Origin: an uncultured Collinsella sp.
Lineage (GTDB): Bacteria > Actinomycetota > Coriobacteriia > Coriobacteriales > Coriobacteriaceae
Direction of reading: 5' to 3'
NCBI GenBank assembly: GCA_902495355.1
Contig: CABUWV010000008.1
Location: 53,747 to 117,746 of the forward strand
DNA length: 64,000 nt
The number at the start of each line of letters is the position of its first letter. Position 1 is the first letter of the stretch. Positions 7,793-16,995 of the stretch are shown piece by piece. Both the position numbers and the translations under genes were made by a program. The notes under the pieces were generated by a model that saw only the letters and a program-made list of their open reading frames with translations, made no database searches and had not been told where the DNA came from.

Positions 7793-9820
7793 ATGGAACA
7801 AAAGGCCAAGGAGGCAGCCTCGCACGCTGCGATTCCTGTGAGCATCTCGGCGATGCTCGTCACGCTGGGCGTGGTGTACGGCGATATCGGCACCAGCCCT
7901 ATGTATGTAACCAAGGCGCTCGTTGCCGGCAACGGCGGCATCGGAAGCGTCACGGAGGAGTTCGTGCTCGGCGCGCTCTCCCTTGTCGTGTGGACGGTCA
8001 CGCTGCTGACCACCATCAAGTATGTGCTCATCTCGCTGCGCGCCGATAACCATGGCGAGGGCGGCATCTTTGCCCTGTACAGCCTGGTCAAGCGTTGCGG
8101 CAAGTGGCTTATCATCCCCGCCATGCTGGGTGGCGCCGCGTTGCTCGCCGACGGCATCCTGACGCCGGCCGTTACCGTTACCACGGCCATCGAGGGCCTG
8201 CGCACTATCCCGGCGGTTCATGCCGTGCTGGGCGATGACCAGGGCCGCGTCGTCGCCATTACGCTCGCCATCATCATCGTGCTCTTCTTGGTACAGCGCA
8301 TCGGTACGGCCAAGATCGGTCACGCCTTTGGCCCCATCATGACGCTGTGGTTCCTGTTCTTGGGCGGCACGGGTCTGTTCTTTGTCTTACAGCACCCCGC
8401 CGTGCTGCTGTGCCTCAACCCGCTCCGCGGCATCGCTTTTTTGTTGAGCCCCAACAACCACGCGGGCATCATGATTCTGGGCAGCTGCTTCCTCGCCACC
8501 ACCGGTGCCGAGGCGCTCTACTCCGACATGGGCCACGTCGGCCGCGGCAATATCTACGCTACCTGGCCGTTCGTTAAGTGCTGCCTGCTGCTGTCCTATA
8601 TGGGCCAGGGCGCTTGGCTTATGAACAACGCTGCCAACCCCGAGCTCATGGGCATTGCCGATCTCAACCCGTTCTACCAGATGCTCGCCCCGGGCCTGCG
8701 CCCGTTTGCCGTCGGCCTTTCCACCGTCGCGGCCATCATTGCCTCGCAGGCGCTTATCACCGGCGCATTCTCGCTGGTGTCCGAGGCCAGCCGTCTGGAC
8801 CTCATGCCGCACATGCAGGTCTTCTACCCTGCCGAGACCAAGGGCCAGCTCTACATCCCCATGGTCAACAACGTCATGCTTGTCGGCTGCGTCATCGTGG
8901 TGCTGCTGTTCCAGAACTCGGCGCATATGGAAGCCGCCTACGGCCTTGCCATTACGCTGACTATGATGTGCACCACGCTGCTGCTCTTCTTCTACCTGCA
9001 CGAGGAGCGCAAGCTCAAGGTTGCTCCGTGGATCTTCGCGGCCTTCTTCCTTTTGCTCGAAGGCTTCTTCTTCGTGAGCTCGCTCACCAAGTTCTTCCAC
9101 GGCGGCTACTTCACCATCCTCATGGCTGCACTCATCATGGGCATTATGGTGTGCTGGTACAACGGCACGGCGGTCGAGCAGCGCCAGTTTACACTGCTGC
9201 CGCTGCGCAGCTACCTGCCGCAGCTCAAGCGCCTGCGCGACGACGACCGTTACGAGCGCATGAGCGACAACGTCGTGTACCTGACCAAGGACACCCATAC
9301 CGACTACATCGACCGCGACATCGTCTACTCGATTTTGGACAAGCATCCCAAGCGCGCTCGCGCCTGGTGGTTCGTGAATGTCGAGACCATGGACGAGCCG
9401 CATACCTTTGCCTATTCGGTCGAGACGTTCGGCACCGACTACGTGTTCCGCGTGCATCTGTACCTGGGCTACAAGATCAACCAGCGCGTCAATGCCTATC
9501 TGCGTCAGGTTGTTCAGGACCTGGCTGCCACCGGCGAGCTGCCGCCGCAGACGCATGACTACTCGGTCTACAAGGATCCGGGTAACATCGGTACGTTCAA
9601 GTTCGTCCTGATCCGTAAACTTCTGGCGCCCGAAAGCGACGTTGAGCCCAGCGAGCGCACGGCCATCACGCTCAAGTACATCATCCGCCGCGCCGCCGGC
9701 ACGCCTGCGCGTTGGTATGGCCTGGAGAACTCCAACGTGAGCTTTGAGTACGTGCCGCTGTTCACCAAGTTCAAGGCCGTGAACAAGATGCAGCGCCTGG
9801 CCCCCAACGAGCGGCCGTAG
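7793..9820 (+). CDS. kup: Kup/HAK/KT-family potassium uptake transporter
   Basis: Potassium:proton symporter of the Kup family, 675 residues. The family signature GVVYGDIGTSPMYV lies at the first helix, and about twelve membrane helices follow, then a long hydrophilic C-terminal domain (from about residue 440). The N-terminal half has the SLVKRCGKWLIIPAMLGGAALLADGILTPA pattern expected of the family. ATG 7793 is preceded by GGGAGG; an upstream in-frame TTG overlaps that site and is unlikely to be used. The gene is followed by a one-helix protein and by a KdpD/KdpE-like pair, so the locus is probably a potassium or turgor homeostasis module, although no kdpFABC genes are present here. Confidence 0.93.
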   Translation: MEQKAKEAASHAAIPVSISAMLVTLGVVYGDIGTSPMYVTKALVAGNGGIGSVTEEFVLGALSLVVWTVTLLTTIKYVLISLRADNHGEGGIFALYSLVKRCGKWLIIPAMLGGAALLADGILTPAVTVTTAIEGLRTIPAVHAVLGDDQGRVVAITLAIIIVLFLVQRIGTAKIGHAFGPIMTLWFLFLGGTGLFFVLQHPAVLLCLNPLRGIAFLLSPNNHAGIMILGSCFLATTGAEALYSDMGHVGRGNIYATWPFVKCCLLLSYMGQGAWLMNNAANPELMGIADLNPFYQMLAPGLRPFAVGLSTVAAIIASQALITGAFSLVSEASRLDLMPHMQVFYPAETKGQLYIPMVNNVMLVGCVIVVLLFQNSAHMEAAYGLAITLTMMCTTLLLFFYLHEERKLKVAPWIFAAFFLLLEGFFFVSSLTKFFHGGYFTILMAALIMGIMVCWYNGTAVEQRQFTLLPLRSYLPQLKRLRDDDRYERMSDNVVYLTKDTHTDYIDRDIVYSILDKHPKRARAWWFVNVETMDEPHTFAYSVETFGTDYVFRVHLYLGYKINQRVNAYLRQVVQDLAATGELPPQTHDYSVYKDPGNIGTFKFVLIRKLLAPESDVEPSERTAITLKYIIRRAAGTPARWYGLENSNVSFEYVPLFTKFKAVNKMQRLAPNERP

Positions 9821-9881
9821 GCGCCGACGGGTTGCACGGAGTTGGTTTTCGATGGACAAGATTGAGACCGGGGAGGCAAAC

Positions 9882-10076
9882 ATGGATGCAAAGATGCTTG
9901 ATGGCCGCGAGGTGGTTGCCGAGCTGGTACGTGAGGCACGCGCCGACGCCGCCGAAGATCGGTTCTTTACGAATCGTGCCAACATGGACATGGCCGACCG
10001 CGTGATCTCGATCGTGGTGACGCTGCTTGTCGCGGCGTGCGTTTGCGCGCTGCTCGCACACGTGCTGTTTGTCTAG
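9882..10076 (+). CDS. Small single-helix membrane protein, unknown function
   Basis: A 64-residue protein with a charged N-terminal half and one C-terminal membrane helix (VISIVVTLLVAACVCALLAH). ATG 9882 has a strong site, GGGGAGG, five bases upstream; an in-frame ATG at 9852 would add ten residues but has a weaker site. It sits between kup and a KdpD-like kinase gene and is followed by a terminator, so it is probably cotranscribed with kup. It could be an accessory subunit or regulator of Kup, by position only; it does not resemble KdpF in length. Confidence 0.6.
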   Translation: MDAKMLDGREVVAELVREARADAAEDRFFTNRANMDMADRVISIVVTLLVAACVCALLAHVLFV

Positions 10077-10122
10077 CGACCGCCGGTCGTAGAAGGCTTT
10101 ACACTTGGAACCACCACAAGGG

Positions 10123-10168
10123 AAACCACCACAAAGGTGCCTGTCCCTTTGTGGTGGTTTTTGTTTTT
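10123..10168 (+). terminator. Terminator after the kup unit
   Basis: AACCACCACAAAGG pairs with CCTTTGTGGTGGTT, followed by TTTGTTTTT. The inner part, ACAAAGG...CTGTCCCTTTGT, is the core of the GTGACAAAGGGAC palindrome family, here with a U-tract, making this copy a canonical terminator. Confidence 0.85.
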
Positions 10169-10188
10169 GAGAGAGGGGCGGGGCGCTG

Positions 10189-11814
10189 ATGGACGTCCGT
10201 ACGGACGGCGATATTGCCGATAGCTTTTGGTGGCGGCGCACAACGCTGACGCGCCGCACTCCTCTGTATGACGTCTGCGTATCGGTGGGGCTGTTGGTCG
10301 CGGCGACGATTGTGGGTGCGCTGCTCGACCATCCGGGTCTCGCGCCGAGCATCATGATCGTCTATGTGTTCGCCGTTCAGCTGTGCGCATTCTTTACCTG
10401 GAGTCGCCTGTATTGCTTGCTGAGCTCGGCTGCCGCCGTGGCGCTCTACAACTTCTTGTTTGTCGACCCGCGCTACTCGCTGTCGCTTATCGACCGCGTC
10501 TATCCCGGCATGTTCTTCATCATGTTTGTGGTCTCGCTCGTGTCGAGCTCGATTGCCTTGGCCCTGCGCCGGGCCTTGGCGCAGGCTGCCGCCAGCGACC
10601 GTCGCACGCATATGGTGCTCGAGACCAACCGCATGCTGCAGCGCTGCGCCGACGAGCAGCAGATCGTTCACGCCATGGCCACGCAGCTGGCGCGTCTTTC
10701 GGGCTGCCCGGTCGTGTGGTACAGCGCCGACGCCGAGGGCGATGACCTGCTGCCGCGCGCGACTTACACGGCCGTGGGCGATGCCGCGCCGGTGCACGAA
10801 CTGGCGCCGCAGATGCCGCCGCGGCTCTCGGCGTCCGCCTATGTGGGAACGCCGCTCGATGCCACCTATGGCGGCTCGGCGTTCTACGGTATATACCTGA
10901 CGGTTCGCACGGGCGACGGCCTCGTCCGCTCGGGCGACCCCGCCTCGGTGGTGGGCGTGCTGGCTATCGTTGCCGAGCCCGACGTGCTGACGCACGAGGA
11001 GCGGACGCTTGCCGATGCCATCGTGAGCGAAGGCGAGCTGGCGCTCGACCGCGCCCGCGCCATGGAGGCCCGCGAGGAAGCGGCGGTGCTCGCCAAAAAC
11101 GAACAGCTGCGCGCCAACCTGCTGCGCTCCATCTCGCACGATCTGCGCACGCCGCTTACCAGTATTTCGGGTAATGCCGACGTGCTGCTCGACCAGGGCT
11201 CGACCGGCACTGCAGTGCTCGATGCCCAGACGCGCCGCGGCCTGCTTCTATCCATTCGCTCGGATGCGCTGTGGCTCAACGCCACCGTCGAGAATCTGCT
11301 TGCCATCACCAAGCTCGAGGGTGGCGGTATGCGCCTGTCGACCACGCTCGAGCTCATGGACGATATCGTCGAGGAGGCGCTGCGCCACGTAAATCCGGCC
11401 GTGCGCGAGCACGACCTTAAGGTGGTGGCGTGCGATGAGCCGGCGCTCGTCAATGTCGATGCGCGCCTGATGGTGCAGCTGGTGGTCAATCTGGTGAACA
11501 ACGCCATCACCTATACGCCCGCGGGCTCGCATATCATGATTTCGATTAGCGTCGACGATGGACGCGTGGCGTGCTCGGTGGCCGATGATGGTCCGGGCAT
11601 CGCACCCGAGGATCGCGAGCGGATCTTCGAGTCGTTCTATACCGCCAACCATGGTCTGGCCGACAGCCACCGCAGCGTTGGCCTGGGTCTTTCGCTCTGC
11701 CGCTCCATTGCGTTGGCACATGGCGGTAGCATAGAGGTTGCCGCGGCGGACCCGCACGGTTCGGTCTTTACGATTGAACTTCCCGCCGCCGACGTTTCGT
11801 TTGATAAGGAGTAG
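10189..11814 (+). CDS. KdpD-like sensor histidine kinase lacking the KdpD N-terminal and Usp domains
   Basis: A 541-residue membrane histidine kinase. It begins with about four closely spaced helices (residues ~28-125) of the DUF4118/KdpD membrane type, then a GAF-like region (~145-290). A HisKA domain with SISHDLRTPLTSIS follows (phospho-His about 317), then an HATPase domain with N box LVVNLVNNAITYTP, G boxes DDGPGIAP and GLGLSLC. Full-length KdpD is near 900 residues; the cytosolic KdpD domain and universal-stress domain that precede the helices are absent. The response regulator gene follows after four bases. Regulation of potassium uptake is inferred from relatedness and from the adjacent kup gene; the target genes are not identified. 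Confidence 0.85.
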   Translation: MDVRTDGDIADSFWWRRTTLTRRTPLYDVCVSVGLLVAATIVGALLDHPGLAPSIMIVYVFAVQLCAFFTWSRLYCLLSSAAAVALYNFLFVDPRYSLSLIDRVYPGMFFIMFVVSLVSSSIALALRRALAQAAASDRRTHMVLETNRMLQRCADEQQIVHAMATQLARLSGCPVVWYSADAEGDDLLPRATYTAVGDAAPVHELAPQMPPRLSASAYVGTPLDATYGGSAFYGIYLTVRTGDGLVRSGDPASVVGVLAIVAEPDVLTHEERTLADAIVSEGELALDRARAMEAREEAAVLAKNEQLRANLLRSISHDLRTPLTSISGNADVLLDQGSTGTAVLDAQTRRGLLLSIRSDALWLNATVENLLAITKLEGGGMRLSTTLELMDDIVEEALRHVNPAVREHDLKVVACDEPALVNVDARLMVQLVVNLVNNAITYTPAGSHIMISISVDDGRVACSVADDGPGIAPEDRERIFESFYTANHGLADSHRSVGLGLSLCRSIALAHGGSIEVAAADPHGSVFTIELPAADVSFDKE

Positions 11815-11818
11815 CGCT

Positions 11819-12532
11819 GTGTCGAACTCTGCCGTAAAACCGCTCATCTTGGTCGTTGAGGACGACCCCGCCGTTCGCAATCTTATTGTTGCCGCGCTCG
11901 AGGCGCACGGCTTGCGCCATATGGCTGTGGAGACCGCCCATGCCGCTATCGCCGCCGCCTCGTCGCAGGCGCCGAGCATTGTGCTGCTCGATCTGGGCCT
12001 GCCCGATATGGACGGCGTCAAGGTGGTGGAGTCGGTGCGCGCATGGTCGGGCATGCCGATTATCGTGGTCTCGGCGCGCAGCGAGGATGCGGACAAAATC
12101 CGCGCGCTCGATGCCGGTGCCGACGACTATCTGACCAAGCCGTTTTCGGTCGAGGAGCTGCTCGCGCGTATTCGCACGACGCTCAGGCGCCTTTCGTATG
12201 CGCAAACGGGCGGTGTTGCCTCCGAGGGCTCGTTCGATACCGGTGAGCTGCATATCGATTTTGATGCCGGCATCGCCACGATGGATGGCGAGGAACTGCA
12301 TCTGACGCCGATCGAGTATAAGCTCCTGTGCCTGCTGGCACACAACGCCGACAAGGTACTGACGCACCAGTTTATCCTGCACGAGATTTGGGGCACGGCA
12401 ACTAAGAGCGACCTGGCGAGCCTGCGCGTCTTTATGGGCACGCTGCGCAAGAAGATTGAGTCCGACCCCGCGCATCCGCGCTATATCCAGACGCACGTGG
12501 GTATCGGCTATCGCCTGGTCACCCAAGGCTAG
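11819..12532 (+). CDS. KdpE-like OmpR-family response regulator
   Basis: A 237-residue regulator with a receiver domain (acidic pocket EDD at 14-16, phospho-Asp 58 in LLDLGLPDMDG, conserved Lys in YLTKPF) and a winged-helix C-terminal domain (LTPIEYKLLCLLAHN...RVFMGTLRKKIE...YIQTHVGIGYRL). The DNA-binding half resembles KdpE closely. I chose GTG 11819, with AAGGAG seven bases upstream, four bases after the kinase stop; longer in-frame starts run into the kinase gene. It is the partner of the preceding kinase and is followed by a long hairpin between convergent genes. Confidence 0.9.
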   Translation: MSNSAVKPLILVVEDDPAVRNLIVAALEAHGLRHMAVETAHAAIAAASSQAPSIVLLDLGLPDMDGVKVVESVRAWSGMPIIVVSARSEDADKIRALDAGADDYLTKPFSVEELLARIRTTLRRLSYAQTGGVASEGSFDTGELHIDFDAGIATMDGEELHLTPIEYKLLCLLAHNADKVLTHQFILHEIWGTATKSDLASLRVFMGTLRKKIESDPAHPRYIQTHVGIGYRLVTQG

Positions 12533-12557
12533 ATTGCCAACCACCATCCCAATATGA

Positions 12558-12625
12558 GTTGCGGTGAAATACGGTCTAAATTTGCCTAATTCCAGGCAAA
12601 GCAGTCCATATTCCACCGCAACTTT
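12558..12625. terminator. Long imperfect hairpin between convergent genes
   Basis: Arms of about 30 bases: 12558-12587 starts GTTGCGGTG and the right arm ends CACCGCAAC at 12622, with an inner perfect stem TTTGCCT/AGGCAAA. TTTGTTATTTG follows on the plus strand. It lies between the stops of the response regulator and of rlmKL and probably terminates transcription, at least from the left. Confidence 0.6.
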
Positions 12626-12626
12626 G

Positions 12627-15194
12627 TTATTTGCCCTTGGGCTTGCTGGCGTAGAACTTCTTCTTTTTGAGCTTGCCGGCGGGGGAGGGCTTGCCAGCAA
12701 AGTTGGACTTGCCGTTGCCGGCCTGCGCGTGCGCGGGCGCCGTTGCGCGAGGCTTACGGGCCTCGGGGTTACGCAGCTCCTCGACGCGCTCGGCAATCTC
12801 CTCGGCGCTAAAGCCGACCTCGGCCATGGCGTCCCCAATGGGCAGGCGGCGCACGATATAGCAGTGGTGCACCTTCTGGTTGCGCGCGAAATCCTCGGGG
12901 ATGGTCTGCGCCGTAATGTCCTCCAGCACGACGCCCGCGCGCGCGAGCTTGCGCGTCTCGGGGCGGAAGCCGCGCAGGTTGCAGCTAAAGATGGCGTGGC
13001 CGCCCTGTGCGAGCAGGCGCGATACGCCGGCCAAAAGCTCAACATGGTCGCGCTGGACATCCCAGGTGCGGCGGCCCATCTTGGATGAGTTCGAAAACGT
13101 GGGCGGATCGACAAAAATCAGGTCCCAGCGGTTGCGCGTCTGGCGCTGGTCGCGAATCCAGGCGAGCACGTCGTCGCGCACAAAATGATGCTGCGGACCA
13201 ACAAAGCCGTTCTGGCGCATATTGCGCTCGGCCCAGTCCAGGTAGGTGTTGGAAAGGTCGACTGTCACGGTTTCCTCGACGCCGCCGTCGGCCGCATAGC
13301 AGGTGGCGGTGCCGGTGTAGGCGAACAGGTTGAGGAAGCGGCGCGCCTGTTTGGCGTGCTCGCGCACCAGGTTGCGGGTGACGCGGTGATCCAAGAAGAT
13401 GCCCACATCCAGGTAGTCATCAAAGTTGACGGCAAAGGTGAGTCCACCCTCTTCGATGAGCGGCAGACGACGGCGCGCGATGTTGGCGCGCTCGCCCGAT
13501 GCACCCTTGCCGGCGCCCTGCTTGCCGTACTGCGAGCCGCCGCGCGAGCGCATGCGGGCCTTGGCGTGCACATGCTCGGCGGGAACATCTAGGATGCGCG
13601 GCGCGATGGCCAAGATGTCGAGCATGCGGGCCTGGGCCAGCGCGGGGTCGATGGTCTTGGGCGCGGCGTATTCGGCGATGACGAGCCAGCGGCCCGGCGT
13701 CTGCGGGCAACCCTCGTACAGGTCGATGGCAGCGGAGTAGTCGGGCAGGTCGGCATCGTAGACGCGATAGCAGCTCACGCCCTCGCGCTTGGCCCACTTG
13801 CGGCGCAGACGGGCATTCTTGCGCAGGCGGTTGGCGAACTGCTCGGACTCCGGGATGAGCACGGGCAGCGGCTTGCCGTCGCCCAAGTCGAGCGTGGCGG
13901 CAGGTTCGGGCATGGAGGAAGCGGCGGCTTCGTCGTTGGCTTCGTTGGCATCCGCAACCTCGGCCTCGGCATCCGCGCTGGTCGCAGCCTCAAACGCTGC
14001 AGCGGCGTGGTCGAGTGAGGGCCAAACCTCAAGAGCCGCCTCCTCGTTATTGGGCATGACGGCGATCGAGCGCTCGGGCTCGGCGTGGAGCGCGCGGGCC
14101 AGCAAGCCGTCGCGGGTGAGAGCGGCGACCGGCGCCGAAGCGAGCTCGGGGGCGCGGCGCAGCTCGCCGATGAGCGTCATGGCATCGTGCATGAGCGAAA
14201 GCGGGGTCTCGGTCGTGTCCGCGACCAGGGCAGCACCGGCGACGGCGCCCGCATGGTCCAGCACGGTGGCGGGCTTGGCGGCACAAAAGTCGACAAAACG
14301 CTTGTAGCCGGCGCACTTGACCATGCGCTCGGCAGTCTTGCGGGCGGCGGGGTCGATGTCTACGGCCACGATGCGCGCCTGGCGCTCGCGCGCTGCCGCC
14401 TCGCGCTCGCGCGCCTCGGCAAGCAGCTGCTCCCACAGGACAGCGTCGTGCAGCTGCCAGCCCTCAAAGCCCCAGCGCTCGCGTGCGGCGCCCGGGGCGC
14501 GGTCGGTCAGAATGTTCACGGCCTCCAGCAGCAGACCGCCGCCGGCGCACGAGGCATCGATCAGCGTGGGAAGGGCTTCGTTTTCGTAATCGTCGGCCGT
14601 CAGCTCGCGCTCGCATAGTGCGGTCCAGCCAACCTGCGCCAGCACCAGGGCGGCGTAGTCGGGGCGCAACACGTGTGCGCCCTCGCCGGCACGAGTCGCA
14701 GCGGGCGGCAGACGCTTGAACAGCGGGTCGCCCGAAAGGTCCAGGCTGATGCTCGCGCGGCGCTGACGCAGCGAAAGCAACAGGTGAACATCGGGGTCGG
14801 CGGCATCGACGTCGGCGCGACGGCCCGTGGTCTCGGCCAGACGGTCGCACAGCGCGTCTTTGGCGCGCAGGGCCGAGAAGCGCGTGTTGCGCAGCTGCTC
14901 GGTCACGCCGCGGGCGGTGATGGCGATGGTGGCGCCGGGGCGGATGATGGTCTCCCAGGCGATGTCGTAAACGCTATCGTACAGTTCATCGGCATCCTGC
15001 GCCTCAAAGCGCCCGAGTACCACGAACACACGGCTCGCCAGGCGCGACCACAGACAGGCGCGGTAGCCTTCTTCGAGCTCGCCCTCAAATGTAGCGCGGC
15101 CCTTCAGCCGGCGAACATGCGAAAGCCCGAGGCGTTTAAGCTCATCGGCGAGTGCGGACTCAAAGCCCTCGGGGCAGCTTGCGTAAAATTCCAT
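12627..15194 (-). CDS. RlmKL-like 23S rRNA methyltransferase with a degenerate N-terminal methyltransferase domain
   Basis: An 855-residue homologue of the bifunctional RlmL/RlmK enzyme. Order: THUMP-like N-terminus (residues ~1-160), RlmL-type domain (~170-340), a low-complexity Ala/Glu linker (~395-430), and a C-terminal RlmK-type domain. The RlmK part looks intact: FLNLFAYTGTAT (SAM binding), VDPPTFSNSSK and the DVQRDH motif. The RlmL part does not: where the family has DPMCGSGT this protein has DASCAGGG (213-220), and where the catalytic NPPYGER is expected it has ADTTETPLS (~325-333). The likely remaining activity is therefore m7G2069. Start ATG has GAGAGGT five bases upstream. The C-terminus is a basic Lys-rich tail. 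The gene is monocistronic, divergent from the HAD gene. Confidence 0.85.
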   Translation of the reverse strand: MEFYASCPEGFESALADELKRLGLSHVRRLKGRATFEGELEEGYRACLWSRLASRVFVVLGRFEAQDADELYDSVYDIAWETIIRPGATIAITARGVTEQLRNTRFSALRAKDALCDRLAETTGRRADVDAADPDVHLLLSLRQRRASISLDLSGDPLFKRLPPAATRAGEGAHVLRPDYAALVLAQVGWTALCERELTADDYENEALPTLIDASCAGGGLLLEAVNILTDRAPGAARERWGFEGWQLHDAVLWEQLLAEAREREAAARERQARIVAVDIDPAARKTAERMVKCAGYKRFVDFCAAKPATVLDHAGAVAGAALVADTTETPLSLMHDAMTLIGELRRAPELASAPVAALTRDGLLARALHAEPERSIAVMPNNEEAALEVWPSLDHAAAAFEAATSADAEAEVADANEANDEAAASSMPEPAATLDLGDGKPLPVLIPESEQFANRLRKNARLRRKWAKREGVSCYRVYDADLPDYSAAIDLYEGCPQTPGRWLVIAEYAAPKTIDPALAQARMLDILAIAPRILDVPAEHVHAKARMRSRGGSQYGKQGAGKGASGERANIARRRLPLIEEGGLTFAVNFDDYLDVGIFLDHRVTRNLVREHAKQARRFLNLFAYTGTATCYAADGGVEETVTVDLSNTYLDWAERNMRQNGFVGPQHHFVRDDVLAWIRDQRQTRNRWDLIFVDPPTFSNSSKMGRRTWDVQRDHVELLAGVSRLLAQGGHAIFSCNLRGFRPETRKLARAGVVLEDITAQTIPEDFARNQKVHHCYIVRRLPIGDAMAEVGFSAEEIAERVEELRNPEARKPRATAPAHAQAGNGKSNFAGKPSPAGKLKKKKFYASKPKGK

Positions 15195-15269
15195 GGGTGA
15201 CCTCTCTGGTTGCGTCGCTCCATTATATGATGGATACTTCGTTTACTCTCGCCCCCGAAAGGAACCCAT

Positions 15270-16097
15270 ATGATTGATGCGTGCCCCGATTCCGCCGTGC
15301 TCTTTTTTGACGTGGACGGCACGCTGACGTCGTTCGATCCCGACAACATGACCGACAAGGACTTTTCGGCGGTTCGCCCCTCGCAGGCGGTCGTCGAGGC
15401 GTTTCATCGCCTGCGCAATGCGGGTCACCAGGCGTTTATCTGCACGGGTCGCCCCCTGTGGCTGATTGCCGATGGCCTGCGCGCGCTGAACCCGGCGGGT
15501 GTCGTTGCCATGGCGGGCGCCACGCTCGAGGTCGAGGGTCGCGTGGTACACGAGGACTGCTTTGACGAGGACGTTATCGAGGAGCTTGCGCGCCGTATGG
15601 CCGCGGCAGGGATTGAGGCCTTTTTCGAGACCAACGTGGCTACTTTTGCCCTGGAACCCGCGGGTGTTGAGCAGTCGTCTCTGATCGGCACTTCTGTGGT
15701 GCACAGCACCGAGGAAATGCGCGTCGACGGCCGTCTGCGCGTGGGCAAGGTGGGCATCGTCGCGAGCGACCTGGCTCGCGTAGCCAACGATGATGGCTTT
15801 ATCGATTGCGAGTTTGAGCTGTGCAACACCGGTGGCCAGAATCGCGAGCTGAGCCCCAAGGGCATTGACAAGGGCGTGGGCGTGGCGCGAGCGCTGGCGT
15901 ATCTGGGCCGCGAGGGAAATGCGCGCACCTTTGGCTTTGGCGATTCGGGCAACGACCTGGGCATGCTCGCCGCCGTCGAGACAGCCGTGGCCATGGGCAA
16001 CGCCATGCCCGAGGTCAAGGCGGTCGCCGACTACGTGACCGACGATGTCGCACACGACGGTACCGTCACAGCGATGCAGCATTTCGGCCTCATCTAA
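15270..16097 (+). CDS. Cof-type HAD-superfamily phosphatase
   Basis: A 275-residue haloacid-dehalogenase hydrolase. Motif I is DVDGTLTSF (residues ~14-22; Asp nucleophile and Asp acid/base), motif II is ICTGRP, motif III is SPKGIDKG and motif IV is FGDSGNDLGML. A C2-type cap lies between II and III, as in Cof/YbiV-like sugar-phosphate or phosphoglycolate phosphatases. The substrate cannot be read from the sequence. It is divergent from rlmKL across a 75-base gap that must hold both promoters, and no obvious partner gene follows. Confidence 0.88.
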   Translation: MIDACPDSAVLFFDVDGTLTSFDPDNMTDKDFSAVRPSQAVVEAFHRLRNAGHQAFICTGRPLWLIADGLRALNPAGVVAMAGATLEVEGRVVHEDCFDEDVIEELARRMAAAGIEAFFETNVATFALEPAGVEQSSLIGTSVVHSTEEMRVDGRLRVGKVGIVASDLARVANDDGFIDCEFELCNTGGQNRELSPKGIDKGVGVARALAYLGREGNARTFGFGDSGNDLGMLAAVETAVAMGNAMPEVKAVADYVTDDVAHDGTVTAMQHFGLI

Positions 16098-16290
16098 TGA
16101 ATCCCGCGTTCTGACGTTTGCCCAAACTGCGACTCTTTGCTTTTGCATGCTCAATCGATTTATCAATCCAAACACTGAGGTGTTTATACCGTTCGCCGAG
16201 AAGATAAAAAACTGCAGCTCACGCCTTGATAAACGTAGGTAAAGTGTTTAGCAGTTTATTGGCCGTATGCTAACGAAAGGAATCAGGCAG

Positions 16291-16995
16291 ATGGCAATCA
16301 AGGTGTTCGCTGACGGTGCAAACCTCGAGGGCATGCTCGACATGTACGAGAACGGCAACGTTCAGGGTTTCACGACCAACCCGTCCCTTATGAAGAAGGG
16401 CGGCGTGACGGATTACCGCGCGTTTGCCAAGGAGGTCCTGACCCACATCACCGATGTGTCCGTCTCGTTTGAGGTCTTTGCCGACGACGTCGAGACCATG
16501 GAGGTCGAGGCCCGCGAGATCGCTACCTGGGCCGAGAACGTCTACGTCAAGATTCCGTGCGTGACTACCAAGGGCGAGTCCACCGCCGAGCTGGTGCGCA
16601 AGCTTTCGGCCGACGGCATCAAGGTCAACGTCACCACCATCTTTACGCCTACGCAGGTCGATGAGATGGTCGAGGCCGTCGACGCCGAGACGCCGTCCAT
16701 CATCTCGCTCTTTGCCGGCCGCATCGCCGATACCGGCGTCGACCCCATTCCGTTTATGACGGAGTCGGTTAAGAAGGCCGCCGCAAAGCCCAACTGCGAG
16801 GTCCTGTGGGCGTCCACGCGCGAGCTCATCAACATTTACCAGGCCGAGGCCTGCGGTTGCCAGATCATCACGGTGCCCAACAGCATCCTGGCCAAGCGCA
16901 AGAACATCGGTCGCGACCCGTACGAGGTCTCGCTCGACACCGTGCGCGGCTTTGCCAAGGATATCGCCGCTTTGGGCTTCCATATCCTGCCGTAG
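16291..16995 (+). CDS. Small transaldolase / fructose-6-phosphate aldolase family protein
   Basis: A 234-residue single-domain TIM barrel of the TalC/FSA class, shorter than classical transaldolase (about 315). The Schiff-base lysine is in VYVKIPC; other family patterns are GFTTNPSLMKKGG near residue 30, VNVTTIFTPTQ and ISLFAGRIADTGVDP. By family it transfers dihydroxyacetone units in the pentose phosphate pathway or cleaves fructose 6-phosphate; which activity dominates is not decidable here. ATG 16291 has AAAGGA nine bases upstream. The last nine codons are duplicated 155 bases downstream (see the repeat entry). Confidence 0.88.
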   Translation: MAIKVFADGANLEGMLDMYENGNVQGFTTNPSLMKKGGVTDYRAFAKEVLTHITDVSVSFEVFADDVETMEVEAREIATWAENVYVKIPCVTTKGESTAELVRKLSADGIKVNVTTIFTPTQVDEMVEAVDAETPSIISLFAGRIADTGVDPIPFMTESVKKAAAKPNCEVLWASTRELINIYQAEACGCQIITVPNSILAKRKNIGRDPYEVSLDTVRGFAKDIAALGFHILP

